Origin: Gammaproteobacteria bacterium
Lineage (GTDB): Bacteria; Pseudomonadota; Gammaproteobacteria; Pseudomonadales; Cellvibrionaceae
Length of the DNA stretch: 64,000 nt
Direction: 5' to 3'
Assembly: GCA_004173475.1 (NCBI GenBank)
Contig: SEBU01000001.1
Span: 1,240,001-1,304,000 of the forward strand
Shown here piece by piece: positions 54,843 through 64,000 of this stretch. Within the stretch, counting starts at the first letter, position 1. Each line of letters starts with the position of its first letter. The position numbers were made by a program, and so were the translations under genes. A model generated the notes under the pieces. It was not told where the DNA came from. It was given only the letters and a program-made list of their open reading frames with translations, and did not search any database.

Positions 54843-56396
54843 TCACTGTTTCTGCCTAACTTGTTCCCGTACCCAGCCCTCCAACGGGTCGGTATAAATA
54901 TTTCCGTTGTAAATCACCTCTGGAATATGAGGCTGATTATCGTCACGCCAGCGATTTGTGAAGGCTTTAATTGGCACTGAAAAAAGATAATCTTCACGAA
55001 AATATGAGCTGACTGTTTCAGCAATATGCGTATATATGGTGTCACCATTTGTTGGCTCACCCAAATGAATAAGCTCCGGGACTTGCTTAAGTGTATCGGC
55101 AAAATTTAAACAGGAACTAAAACAATTACGACTGGTTAGCAACACAACTTTTCCTTTGGGCCGCCAGTGAAGATTGTTTTCTTTCAAAAATTCGGAGCGT
55201 CCACGCTCATTTTCAAGCCCAAGTTCCGATTGTAAAAAAATTTCCTGATTATGCTCCAACGCATGTTTTAATCGTGAAAGAATTTTTTCGAGAAATTCCA
55301 ACCCAGTCGAGTCGACTCCCTGCCGCATCCGCTGTTGCTTATACTTAAAAACGTATGCCCAGTAAAATTTCCAGCTTGCTCGAAAAACAGCTTCCGAATC
55401 AGGCGCTTTCCCGGCCAGCCGCTGTTGCAAATAATACAACCTTTCATCACCAAAAAATGATTCGAGGATTTCATCGCCAAGCATAGAATTCCCACCGTTA
55501 TTCATGCGTGTATCAAACACAATTAAATCCACATCAGTTAGCGCACGGAGATCACTCAATAGTTCCTGATGATGTCGATATGCCTCCGCCGAATTTAGTT
55601 GAAAATCACTAACGTTCACCCAATAGCTTTTTGGTGCAAACTCATGCACCGAAGGATACTCATAACCGGGAGAATAAATTTTCGCAAATTCCTTTTCGTT
55701 TTCGGCGCTGACTGAGCTCCATTGGGTTTGGAAGGATTTTATACCACCAGTCTCAGCTTCAAAATCGCAACTGGATACTGTTGGTCTAATTAATAGATGT
55801 ACATTAGGCACATCAAGGCTCAACAGCGCCGCAGATTTATTCCTGGCTGCCAACAAATGCCAACGTTTGTCAATAAAAGGAGCAATATTAGTTTTTAAAA
55901 ATGAATCGATCGGTTGCTTATTACAGCTGATCAAATGCGCACCTACAGGTGGATATTTTTCACCGCCTAAACTCATCACAACATCAAAGCCGGTGACCGT
56001 TGCTCTCGTCAACCAGCCAGTCCAACGAGCACTTTCGAAGTCCATCCAGGTATAGGGTGATTGGCTAACGAATCCATTCAGGTGTGCATCTTCATAACCG
56101 GCAAAATAAAAATTAAGTAGCGCATTTTCATCGGCAACGGAGTGTACTTTCGGCAAAAGTACTTTCGCTTTTCCGTAAGCGATTGCATGCCAAGCGTGAA
56201 ATGATTTGGCATTTTTATCGAGAACAGCAGGATGCATTTCTGTTACTGCTTCGTGCACTGCGGCCAAATGTCGTGCAGCCCGAGCTTGCGGACTCAAGAA
56301 ATTAAAATAAGTAGCAATACTAATTAAAAGCAGGATCGACAAAATTAAATATACGCGACGCGTATTAATTTTAAACACAGACATTATCTTATCCAT
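54843..56396 (-). CDS. S41-like (tail-specific protease family) membrane-anchored protein
   Basis: A 517-residue protein with an N-terminal signal-anchor (about 15-35) and a large periplasmic part. The C-terminal half has S41 features: DLIVFDTRMNNGGNSML, KGKVVLLTSRNCFSSCLNFADTL with the candidate nucleophile Ser in SSCLNFA, and GEPTNGDT. No PDZ domain is visible, so it resembles retail-type S41 proteins rather than the Prc/CtpA type. The substrate is unknown. It is probably monocistronic. Confidence 0.75.
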   Translation of the reverse strand: MDKIMSVFKINTRRVYLILSILLLISIATYFNFLSPQARAARHLAAVHEAVTEMHPAVLDKNAKSFHAWHAIAYGKAKVLLPKVHSVADENALLNFYFAGYEDAHLNGFVSQSPYTWMDFESARWTGWLTRATVTGFDVVMSLGGEKYPPVGAHLISCNKQPIDSFLKTNIAPFIDKRWHLLAARNKSAALLSLDVPNVHLLIRPTVSSCDFEAETGGIKSFQTQWSSVSAENEKEFAKIYSPGYEYPSVHEFAPKSYWVNVSDFQLNSAEAYRHHQELLSDLRALTDVDLIVFDTRMNNGGNSMLGDEILESFFGDERLYYLQQRLAGKAPDSEAVFRASWKFYWAYVFKYKQQRMRQGVDSTGLEFLEKILSRLKHALEHNQEIFLQSELGLENERGRSEFLKENNLHWRPKGKVVLLTSRNCFSSCLNFADTLKQVPELIHLGEPTNGDTIYTHIAETVSSYFREDYLFSVPIKAFTNRWRDDNQPHIPEVIYNGNIYTDPLEGWVREQVRQKQ

Positions 56397-56508
56397 AGCT
56401 ATTATTGTTCGTTGTATTTGCCCTAATACATATATCGCAGTACTTTATACCAGGGCACCTCAAAACTAACTACTTCTGGCACAATAGCTTTTATTTAAAC
56501 CGGTAAAC

Positions 56509-57642
56509 ATGATGATCTCAGGTATCGACCTCAACCAACTCGCCGCCGATATAAAAGTTTGGGGACGCGAGCTTGGTTTTCAGCAGGTGGGGATTACGGA
56601 CATTGAATTAGGTGACACTGAAATTCGGTTAAAGGAATGGCTCGCGAAAGGTTATCACGGTACTATGGAATGGCTTGGCGCCCACGATAACAAACGCTCG
56701 CGCCCTGACGATTTAGTTCCTGGAACTGTTCGGGTGATATCGGTGCGAATGGATTATTTGCCGGGTGATACGCAACAAATCCAAACCCTGAAAGATCCTA
56801 CTAAAGCTTATATTTCGCGTTACACACTTGGGCGCGATTATCACAAATTAATTCGCAAACGCTTGGCGGCTTTAGCGAAAAAAATTGACGATACTCTACC
56901 CGAAGACTATCCCAATAAACATGAATTATTAAATCGTGCATTTGTGGATAGTGCGCCGGTTATGGAACGGCCATTCGCTGAGAAGGCTGGTTTGGGCTGG
57001 GCAGGCAAGCACACGTTGATTATTAACAGCCAAGCAGGCAGTTGGTTTTTTTTAGGCGAAATTTTTACTTTTTTGCCTTTACCGGTTGATCAATCCGAAC
57101 AGCCTAATCAATGCGGCGAATGTTCAGCGTGTTTAAAAATTTGTCCAACCGATGCATTTCCACAACCTTATGAACTGGACGCGCGTCGTTGCATTTCTTA
57201 TCTGACCATCGAAAATAAAGGCCCTATTCCGTTAGAGTTTCGCGAACCTATGGGCAATCGCGTTTTCGGTTGCGACGACTGTCAAGCGATTTGCCCATGG
57301 AATAAATATGCACAATTTACGCAAGAAACGGATTTTTTACCGCGCCACGGTTTAGCCAATAGTGATCTGGTCGATCTGTTTAATTGGACAGAAAAAGAAT
57401 ATCTCACCAACACCGAAGGTTCAGCAATCAGACGAATTGGTTACGAGGGTTGGTTACGAAATTTGGCCGTCGGCCTCGGCAATGCGCCAAGCGATTTACG
57501 AATCATTGAAGCGCTACAACAAAAACGTGAAAACGTTTCGGACTTAATTAAAGAACATATCGATTGGGCATTAGAGCAACAAGCAAAACCTAATCACCGT
57601 CGCAAAAGAAAAATTAAAAATTTAAATAAATCTTCCGATTAA
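56509..57642 (+). CDS. queG: Epoxyqueuosine reductase QueG
   Basis: A 377-residue cobalamin- and iron-sulfur-dependent enzyme that makes queuosine from epoxyqueuosine in tRNA. Visible features: GYHGTMEWL near the N-terminus, the VDSAPVMERPFAEKAGLGW segment with the catalytic Asp, and two 4Fe-4S clusters (CGECSACLKICPTDAF; CDDCQAICPWNKYA). The C-terminus is basic. In many relatives queG lies beside nnrD/tsaE; here it is separated from them by about 9 kb. Confidence 0.95.
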   Translation: MMISGIDLNQLAADIKVWGRELGFQQVGITDIELGDTEIRLKEWLAKGYHGTMEWLGAHDNKRSRPDDLVPGTVRVISVRMDYLPGDTQQIQTLKDPTKAYISRYTLGRDYHKLIRKRLAALAKKIDDTLPEDYPNKHELLNRAFVDSAPVMERPFAEKAGLGWAGKHTLIINSQAGSWFFLGEIFTFLPLPVDQSEQPNQCGECSACLKICPTDAFPQPYELDARRCISYLTIENKGPIPLEFREPMGNRVFGCDDCQAICPWNKYAQFTQETDFLPRHGLANSDLVDLFNWTEKEYLTNTEGSAIRRIGYEGWLRNLAVGLGNAPSDLRIIEALQQKRENVSDLIKEHIDWALEQQAKPNHRRKRKIKNLNKSSD

Positions 57643-57995
57643 TAAATTGTCCTTTATCAGTCAGGCTCTTAACCCGCCATCGCTTAACGCCTAATGATTT
57701 AGCTAATGGTTAAGATGAATAGAACAAAATGATGCGCACCAAACGAATGCGCATATATGGTCGCCTAGGCACCTGCATTTTCTTTTGATTGAAATCCGAG
57801 CTACTCGTTGTAAATATTTCTTCAATACATTTGTCATATCAACGTGAATTAAGTGAAGAAACTATCAACCTCATAGCCAGAATCACTAGGAATTTGCCCC
57901 CCAAACAGGAATAATACCCGCCCTCAGTAAAACAGCCATCAGAGCTGTAAATCTCTCAAATCGGTGCGTATCAACCACAACAAAGGCATTGAATT
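57643..57995. other. Intergenic region before gnd, no feature found
   Basis: About 350 bp between queG and gnd. I see no open frame of note, no RNA gene and no clear hairpin. The gnd promoter presumably lies here. Confidence 0.4.
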
Positions 57996-59450
57996 ATGAA
58001 ACCTCTTTCCGATATAGGCTTGGTTGGCTTGGCCGTCATGGGCGAAAACCTGATCCTCAATATGGCCAGCAAAGGCTACACGGTAACTGCATACAACCGC
58101 ACAATTGATAAGGTTGATAACTTTCTCGCGGGCCGCGCCAAAGGCCAAACTATTCGCGGCGCACACTCAATCGAAGAATTGGTTGCCTCGCTCAGTAAAC
58201 CGCGCAAAATTATGTTGATGGTAAAAGCAGGTCAACCGGTTGACGATTTTATCGAACAATTAATTCCGCACCTTGAAGCCGGTGACATCATTATTGACGG
58301 CGGAAATACTCATTTCCCGGATACTGACCGTCGCACTGCATACCTTGCTAGCAAAGGTTTACGTTTTATCGGCACCGGCGTTTCCGGTGGTGAAGAAGGT
58401 GCATTAACAGGTCCTTCAATCATGCCAGGTGGCTCACCCGAGGCATGGCCTTATGTTAAAGAAATTTTCCAAAGCATCGCCGCGAAAGTCGATGACGGCA
58501 GCCCATGTTGCGATTGGGTTGGCGAGAATGGCGCTGGTCATTTTGTAAAAATGGTTCATAACGGCATCGAATACGGCGACATGCAATTAATTTGTGAAGC
58601 TTACCAATTGCTAAAAGAAGTTGTCGGTTTGAGCGCTGACGAAATGCACGAAGTATTTGCTGAATGGAACAAAGGCGAACTCGATTCTTACCTGATCGAA
58701 ATCACTCGCGATATTCTTGCGTACAAAGATGAAGACGGCTCTGCACTCGTTGAAAAAATCCTCGACACCGCGGGCCAAAAAGGTACCGGTAAATGGACTG
58801 GTGTAATCGCACTGGACTTGGGTATACCGCTCACATTAATTTCTGAAGCCGTGTTTGCACGCTGTCTGTCATCACAAAAAGCAGAACGTGTTGAAGCCTC
58901 CAAAGTTATTAAAGGCCCAGCGGTGAATTTCACCGGCGACAAAAAAGCCTTTATTGATGATTTGCGCAACGCAGTTTTTGCATCGAAAATTATTTCCTAC
59001 GCGCAAGGTTATTTGTTGATGCGTGAAGCGGCCAAAGAATACGGTTGGCATTTGAATTACGGTGGCATCGCTTTAATGTGGCGCGGCGGTTGTATCATTC
59101 GCTCATCTTTCCTCGGCAATATCAAAGAAGCATTCGATAAGAATGGTGAATTGAAAAACTTATTGCTCGATGACTACTTCGCGAAAACCGTTGATGCAGC
59201 ACAAGCTGGATGGCGTCGTGTTGCTGCAGCCGCAATTGTGAACGGAATTCCCGCTCCAACAATTACCTCTGCACTGACGTACTTCGACGGTTATCGCACT
59301 GCACGCTTACCTGCAAACCTGTTGCAAGCACAGCGCGACTACTTCGGCGCACATACTTACGAACGCACCGACAAACCACGCGGTGAATTTTTCCACACCA
59401 ATTGGACGGGTCGTGGTGGCAATACTTCTTCGTCCACGTACAATGTTTAG
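57996..59450 (+). CDS. gnd: 6-phosphogluconate dehydrogenase, decarboxylating
   Basis: A 484-residue enzyme of the oxidative pentose phosphate pathway: 6-phosphogluconate plus NADP+ gives ribulose-5-phosphate, CO2 and NADPH. N-terminal Rossmann motif GLVGLAVMGENLILNMA, then IIDGGNTHFPDT, the substrate signature GTGVSGGEEGALTGPSIMPGG and the catalytic-lysine region GHFVKMVHNGIEYGDMQ. The C-terminal LRDYFGAHTYER-like segment (QRDYFGAHTYERTD) confirms full length. It stands alone with its own terminator. Confidence 0.97.
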   Translation: MKPLSDIGLVGLAVMGENLILNMASKGYTVTAYNRTIDKVDNFLAGRAKGQTIRGAHSIEELVASLSKPRKIMLMVKAGQPVDDFIEQLIPHLEAGDIIIDGGNTHFPDTDRRTAYLASKGLRFIGTGVSGGEEGALTGPSIMPGGSPEAWPYVKEIFQSIAAKVDDGSPCCDWVGENGAGHFVKMVHNGIEYGDMQLICEAYQLLKEVVGLSADEMHEVFAEWNKGELDSYLIEITRDILAYKDEDGSALVEKILDTAGQKGTGKWTGVIALDLGIPLTLISEAVFARCLSSQKAERVEASKVIKGPAVNFTGDKKAFIDDLRNAVFASKIISYAQGYLLMREAAKEYGWHLNYGGIALMWRGGCIIRSSFLGNIKEAFDKNGELKNLLLDDYFAKTVDAAQAGWRRVAAAAIVNGIPAPTITSALTYFDGYRTARLPANLLQAQRDYFGAHTYERTDKPRGEFFHTNWTGRGGNTSSSTYNV

Positions 59451-59470
59451 GTATTAAATCGGTAAAACTA

Positions 59471-59502
59471 AAAAGCCGGGTCAGAAATGATCCGGCTTTT
59501 TT
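59471..59502 (+). terminator. Terminator after gnd
   Basis: AAAAGCCGGGTCA and TGATCCGGCTTTT form a long stem with a GAAA loop and a T-run. Confidence 0.88.
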
Positions 59503-59674
59503 ATAAGTAATATCATCACAAGTCGTACCGGACTCTTAAGGTTTGAGCCTAAAAAAATCCTATAAAAAAACGTAAAGACCGAGCGACTTATTTACAGAGT
59601 GCTATAACTAATGGATCAGATATTGGCAGCGGCTTTCAAGGCTGGCTATCTCATTTACGGTTTTGGTATATGTA

Positions 59675-62600
59675 ATGAAACAACCTTTGAAGCGCTGCGT
59701 TGTTAGCTGCGTCTGCGTCAATCAACACCCCCTTTTTAACAATTCGCTTAAATTCTTCTGCGCATTGTCACTCTTAGTATTCACCTTTGCGTATAGCTTC
59801 AACTTACTAGCCGCTCCGCCACCCCACCTCGACTATCCCAAAAAAATCAGCTTTCACAACATTATGCAAAACCAGGATATCGCTCTGGGTGAGGTTGAAG
59901 CCATAACGCAAGATCATGAAGGTTTCATGTGGCTGGGCGGTCGCAACGCGCTCTTGCGATACGACGGTTATGAGTTCCTGAATATCGCAGTCGCAAATAA
60001 TCCTGACGACTTCACGCAAGTCTCGCCTGTGACCCAGATTTTGGAATTGATGGAAGATAGCCGTCGTATTTTGTGGGCTGCAACCCGGGCAGGGCTATAT
60101 CGCTATGATCGCGATCGCGAGGTGTTATTGCCGGTGCAAGACCAGCAGGGCGCGTTATTGTTTCGCGAGACCATCTACGCGCTGGAAGAAAGCCCGGACG
60201 GTGAGCTGTTAGTGGGTACTGGCAATGGTCTCTACCGCTTTAACGTCATTACCAAAAATATGGAAGCGATAAAACACGAAAGCGGCGGCCAACCATTGGT
60301 AAGCACTCTGGTGACTGATTTATTGATAGATAGAAAAGGAAAACTATGGGTCGGGCTCAATGACGGAATTTTGCGCATTGACTGGACCACTAAAGACTCC
60401 AAACTATTCGTGCCTGACCCTGCAAACTTACAATCATTAACGGCTAACGGCGTAGTTTCTGTTACAGAGGACCGTGACGGTAATATCTGGGCGGGTAGCA
60501 ATAACGGTATTTATCGACTTGATGTAGCCACAAATGCCATTAAGCATTACCTGCACAACCCAGCGGACCCTTATAGCCTTGGGGATAATATTTCTCGTCA
60601 AATATTCGTAGATAGCCACGGCTGGATATGGATAGGCAGCGACGGCGGCGGAATCAGTCTATACGACCAACCGAATGATCGCTTTTTACGATTCTCCAAG
60701 GCTGACGGTCGTGCGGGTAATCTAAGTAGTAATACCGTGCGGCGGATATTCGAAGACAACATTGGCGACATATGGGTTGGCACTTATCCCTCAGGGGTCA
60801 ATGTTTACGATCAATCCACTCGCGGAATTACCCGTTACGCCAAAGAAGCCGATAAAAACTATGGCTTGCTGGACGACAACGTAGAAGCAGTGGAAATAGA
60901 TAAGGATGGCAACTTTTGGCTCGGCGCTGGCGGTGTCACGCGCTACAACCCAAAAGACGATACCTTTACCCATTACGAACCCACTGGTGAGCGCGACCAA
61001 CGCATTAACTCAACCTCGATAATGAACGGCCTTATAGATTCAAATGGCGAAATTCGTTTCGGCTCCTGGGGCCACGGTATAGAGCTATACAATAAAGCAA
61101 AGGACCGTTTTGATGAGGTTCCCGTAGATGTTACCCAGGTTAAACGCGGTGAGAAAACCGGCCATTTGCTTAATGACCAAATGGTATGGAGCGTCACGGA
61201 AGACAAACGACACAACATCTGGATCGCCACGCACTTCAATGGTTTGACTAAACTTGATAAAAAAACGGGACGCTATACCTTCTACCCCTTTGATCCTTCG
61301 GATAAAACGGGCATCTCCAGCGTTGTGGTATGGACCACATTTGAAGATTCAAAAGGAAACTTTTGGGTCGGCACTGCCAACGGCATAAATTTAATGGACC
61401 GTGACAAAGGCACCTTTAAACATTACATGCCGGATGTTAATAATCCGCGCAGCCTGGCCAATATTTCTGTGCTCAGTATTTGGGAAGATCGCAAAGGCCG
61501 CCTATGGTTTGGTACCGACGGTGGTTTGCATCTCTACAGTCCCGAAACTGACGACTTCACTATTTACGATGTAAAGGACGGTTTCACGGACCAGGGCATT
61601 CGAGTGATCCTGGAAGACCAATCCGGCAATTTGTGGCTGGGTACTAATAACGGCGTCGTTATGTTTAACCCTGAATCCAAACTTGTACACAATTACGTGC
61701 GCTACAACGGCGAATTGATCGGTGGCGTTTCAACCGGCGCCGGTGCCGTTACTCGCACGGGAGAGATTGTTTTTGGCACGCGTACTGGTCTCTATATTTT
61801 TAACCCCAGCAAGCTTTTGTATAACGAAAACGCGCCGCCGGTAGTGTTGACGGACTTTCGGATCTTTACCAAAAAGGTGCCACTGAATGGCCCAGAAAAA
61901 ATTCTTACCAAAGTAGTCAATCAAACCGAAACCATCACGCTGAATTACACCCAGTCGATGCTTTCTTTCAGTTTTGCCGCATTAAATTTTCGAGATCCGG
62001 AAAAAAATCAATACGCCTATCAATTGGAAGGATTTGACGATACGTGGCGGGAAGTGGGTAATCAACGTTCAGCACTTTACACCAACCTCCCCTCCGGTAC
62101 TTTTACGTTTCGCGTTAAGGCAAGCAATAACGACGGGGTTTGGAATACATCTGGGCGTTCGTTAACGCTCAATATCTTGCCTCCGCCCTGGAAAACCTGG
62201 TGGGCTTATTCACTGTATGCAATAGCGATAATTTTGGTGCTCGTGTTGCTGGTACGCAGACAAGAACGCAAGGTTCTAATTGAACGCAAAATTAATCGCG
62301 ATTTGGAAGTGAAGGTCAGCGAGCGTACCGCCGAGTTGCAAGATGCCTACGCGCAGCTGGAAGCAATCAGCTTGTCAGATCCGTTGACGGGGCTCAACAA
62401 TCGCCGTTACTTGCAAAAAGTTATTCCCATGGATATCGCCAAGCTGCACCGGGAATATGATGCTAAGTCCGCTAAAATTGTGAATCATAAAAACTCGCTG
62501 GATCTCACATTTTTTATTTTGGATGTGGATTACTTTAAGTCGGTAAATGATGTCTACGGTCACGCAGCTGGCGACCAGCTGTTGGTACAAATGTCCGCAT

Positions 62601-63043
62601 TACTCACCAAAATCTGTCGCGAGTTTGATTTTGTTGTGCGTTGGGGCGGCGAGGAATTTCTAATCGTAAGTCGCTTCACGGATCGAAACGAGGCGCCCAT
62701 GATGGCGGAGCGCATTCGAAAAAGTATCGAGCAACATACGTTTGAATTTGCAGATGGAGCCTCGTTGAAAAAGACTTGTTGTATTGGCTTTGCCTGCTTT
62801 CCATTTTTACCCGAACATCCAGATTTAATATCCTGGGAACACGTCATTGACATAGCTGACCGCGCACTCTTCGCTGCAAAACGCTCGGGGCGCAATCGGG
62901 CGGTAGGTTTAGCGGCCAACGCTAATACCAACGAAACTGATCTTTACCAACGCATCCGCGACGATCTGCAGCAATTAATTAAAACTGGTGAATTGAGCGT
63001 GCTTTCTGAAAATCACGAAAACTTGGTATGGACTAGTTCGTAA
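59675..63043 (+). CDS. Two-component-propeller sensor diguanylate cyclase (GGDEF)
   Basis: About 1122 residues from ATG 59675 (a TTG at 59663 adds four). A signal sequence (ending LLAAP) leads to a periplasmic sensor of repeated propeller blades (FMWLGGRNALLRYDG, LWVGLNDGILRID, IWAGSNNGIYRLD, WIGSDGGGISLYD and more). A Y_Y_Y domain follows (YAYQLEGFDDTWREVG). Then come one membrane helix (about 850-870), a short coiled coil and a GGDEF domain (about 905-1080). The active motif is GGEEF near 991. An RxxD inhibitory site (REFD) lies exactly five residues upstream, so product inhibition is expected. The sensor type often responds to oligosaccharides in related bacteria. A second gene of the same kind follows. 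Confidence 0.92.
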   Translation: MKQPLKRCVVSCVCVNQHPLFNNSLKFFCALSLLVFTFAYSFNLLAAPPPHLDYPKKISFHNIMQNQDIALGEVEAITQDHEGFMWLGGRNALLRYDGYEFLNIAVANNPDDFTQVSPVTQILELMEDSRRILWAATRAGLYRYDRDREVLLPVQDQQGALLFRETIYALEESPDGELLVGTGNGLYRFNVITKNMEAIKHESGGQPLVSTLVTDLLIDRKGKLWVGLNDGILRIDWTTKDSKLFVPDPANLQSLTANGVVSVTEDRDGNIWAGSNNGIYRLDVATNAIKHYLHNPADPYSLGDNISRQIFVDSHGWIWIGSDGGGISLYDQPNDRFLRFSKADGRAGNLSSNTVRRIFEDNIGDIWVGTYPSGVNVYDQSTRGITRYAKEADKNYGLLDDNVEAVEIDKDGNFWLGAGGVTRYNPKDDTFTHYEPTGERDQRINSTSIMNGLIDSNGEIRFGSWGHGIELYNKAKDRFDEVPVDVTQVKRGEKTGHLLNDQMVWSVTEDKRHNIWIATHFNGLTKLDKKTGRYTFYPFDPSDKTGISSVVVWTTFEDSKGNFWVGTANGINLMDRDKGTFKHYMPDVNNPRSLANISVLSIWEDRKGRLWFGTDGGLHLYSPETDDFTIYDVKDGFTDQGIRVILEDQSGNLWLGTNNGVVMFNPESKLVHNYVRYNGELIGGVSTGAGAVTRTGEIVFGTRTGLYIFNPSKLLYNENAPPVVLTDFRIFTKKVPLNGPEKILTKVVNQTETITLNYTQSMLSFSFAALNFRDPEKNQYAYQLEGFDDTWREVGNQRSALYTNLPSGTFTFRVKASNNDGVWNTSGRSLTLNILPPPWKTWWAYSLYAIAIILVLVLLVRRQERKVLIERKINRDLEVKVSERTAELQDAYAQLEAISLSDPLTGLNNRRYLQKVIPMDIAKLHREYDAKSAKIVNHKNSLDLTFFILDVDYFKSVNDVYGHAAGDQLLVQMSALLTKICREFDFVVRWGGEEFLIVSRFTDRNEAPMMAERIRKSIEQHTFEFADGASLKKTCCIGFACFPFLPEHPDLISWEHVIDIADRALFAAKRSGRNRAVGLAANANTNETDLYQRIRDDLQQLIKTGELSVLSENHENLVWTSS

Positions 63044-63101
63044 ACCTGAGAAAACACAGCGTAAGCTTCGAATACTTATAAATTAGATTTAACCAGCCAG
63101 C

Positions 63102-63133
63102 AAAAGCTGAATCAGAAATGGTTCGGCTTTTTT
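63102..63133 (+). terminator. Terminator after the first propeller/GGDEF gene
   Basis: AAAGCTGAATCA and TGGTTCGGCTTT pair with two G-T contacts around a GAAA loop, followed by Ts. Confidence 0.8.
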
Positions 63134-63264
63134 TATTAACCTGAAAACCAAACCTGATTCATACAAGCAGCATAAAACCTGCGAAATTCCTGCTCGGTGC
63201 TATAACTATACCTAATGGGGAAAATCTGATTTTCCCCTCGTATTCCATCGCCCCGGTTTTCTTG

Positions 63265-64000
63265 ATGAAACGATTTTCAGCGCCACTTGCAACCGCATCC
63301 ATCTCCCGCCTGCCCTATATGGTTTCCCCTCATCATTTTATTGGATGGTTAATGACGTGCTTGCTATGCATTAACCTCAGCGTTTTGGCTGCAGAAACAT
63401 CACACACCGCTGAATATCCGAAGAAAATTAGTTTTCGCAACATCATGCAAGATCAGGATATCGCAATAGGAGAAGTTGAAGCGATTCTCCAGGATTACCA
63501 AGGGTTTATGTGGTTGGGCGGACGAAATGCCTTGTTGCGATACGATGGAGTCGAGTTCCTACCTATTCAAACAGCTGATCCGAATGACCCTACACAGCAA
63601 GTGCCTGTTACTCAAGTATTGGAAATATTTGAAGATAGTCGCAAAAGCCTGTGGGCCGCTACTCGCTCCGGCTTATATAAGTACGATCGTGCCCGCGAGC
63701 TCATGCTGCAGATAACAGACGCTTCGGGGGCACCGATATTTAGAGAAATTGTTTCCGCGTTGGCAGAATCACCGAATGGAGAACTCCTAGTCGGAAGTCG
63801 GTTAGGCCTTCATTTTTTCAACACCGAAACTTTGGCCGTGCGAACCATGAACGACCAACCCGGCATTCCCAAAGGTTTGCCGGGCATTATTGTCGACGAC
63901 CTGTATATGGATAAAAACAATATCCTGTGGCTTGGTATGGTCGAGGGAATAGTTCGCCTAGATCTTTCGACCATGGAAACTAGATTAATTGAGCCGGACC
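63265..64000 (+). CDS. Second propeller sensor protein, 3' end outside window
   Basis: A partial gene of 245 codons running off the window. ATG 63265 starts a signal region (hydrophobic GWLMTCLLCINLSVLAAE). The mature start YPKKISFRNIMQDQDIAIGE and FMWLGGRNALLRYDGVEF are near-copies of the preceding gene product. Further blades (LWAATRSGLYKYD, GELLVGSRLGLHFF, ILWLGMVEGIVRLD) continue to the end. It is a tandem duplicate of the upstream sensor; whether it also ends in GGDEF cannot be seen. Confidence 0.88.
   Translation, partial: MKRFSAPLATASISRLPYMVSPHHFIGWLMTCLLCINLSVLAAETSHTAEYPKKISFRNIMQDQDIAIGEVEAILQDYQGFMWLGGRNALLRYDGVEFLPIQTADPNDPTQQVPVTQVLEIFEDSRKSLWAATRSGLYKYDRARELMLQITDASGAPIFREIVSALAESPNGELLVGSRLGLHFFNTETLAVRTMNDQPGIPKGLPGIIVDDLYMDKNNILWLGMVEGIVRLDLSTMETRLIEPD

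Noticed and set aside
56477-56492. Sigma-54 promoter before queG (TGGCAC...GC)
   Set aside because: The GG and GC elements are one base too close and the -12 element is poor.
1-64000. Prophage, insertion sequence, CRISPR or integron
   Set aside because: No transposase, integrase, cas gene or regularly spaced repeat was found. The only repeats are in linkers, terminators, leaders and one REP-like element.

Overview
The window looks like a chromosomal segment of a polysaccharide-degrading gammaproteobacterium, most probably Cellvibrio or a close relative. The reasons are secreted CBM2 proteins with long poly-serine linkers, a large Caulobacter-type TonB-dependent receptor beside a flavin halogenase/SapC/cupin set, and ordinary gammaproteobacterial housekeeping genes (queG, mutY, yggX, gnd, gcvT/gcvH). 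The genus is inferred from gene content only. I see no prophage, insertion sequence or CRISPR array.

Layout. 0-4.2 kb: an assimilatory nitrate reductase fused to a complete CysJ-type flavoprotein. 4.2-7.9 kb: a DUF5610-like gene behind a FliA-like promoter, and a membrane acyltransferase divergent from a membrane-anchored LytTR regulator. 8.3-18.1 kb: a TonB-dependent receptor followed by SapC, a cupin_8 protein, a tryptophan-halogenase-like flavoprotein, a JmjC-like protein, a DUF6445 protein and a DUF481 outer-membrane protein. 18.2-30.1 kb (minus strand): four paralogous secreted CBM2/poly-Ser/PKD/CBM9 proteins. Each has its own promoter block, a conserved structured leader and a terminator; the decayed remnant of another CBM2 gene follows. 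30.2-32.8 kb: PilZ, a secreted unknown, DUF1456 and DUF4142. 33.3-38.5 kb: an archaic (Csu-type) chaperone-usher pilus operon whose chaperone gene is frameshifted at an A7 tract. 38.6-47.2 kb: tRNA-Phe, yggX, mutY-asmA, gcvT-gcvH, and an nnrD-VOC-tsaE run. 47.4-52.9 kb: DUF1631-like, PilZ, Ser/Thr kinase and a caspase-domain lipoprotein. 53-59.5 kb: a lipoprotein hydrolase, SIMPL, an S41-like protein, queG and gnd. 59.6-64 kb: two tandem periplasmic-propeller sensor proteins, the first ending in an active-looking GGDEF domain, the second cut by the window end.

How the parts fit. Two themes recur. One is sugar capture at the cell surface (TonB receptor locus, CBM2/CBM9 proteins, pili). The other is signalling probably tied to cyclic-di-GMP (one clear GGDEF protein plus a partial paralogue, two PilZ proteins, a DUF1631-like protein). 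The most novel signal is the regulatory block shared by the four CBM2 genes: a GCGCCATT box at near-constant distance, a -10-like element, and an 8-bp hairpin 34-38 nt before each start codon that is kept by compensating base changes although the leader reading frame is not conserved. The pilus chaperone frameshift, the CBM2 relic, the nitrate-reductase fusion and the halogenase/oxygenase locus are the other main points of interest.
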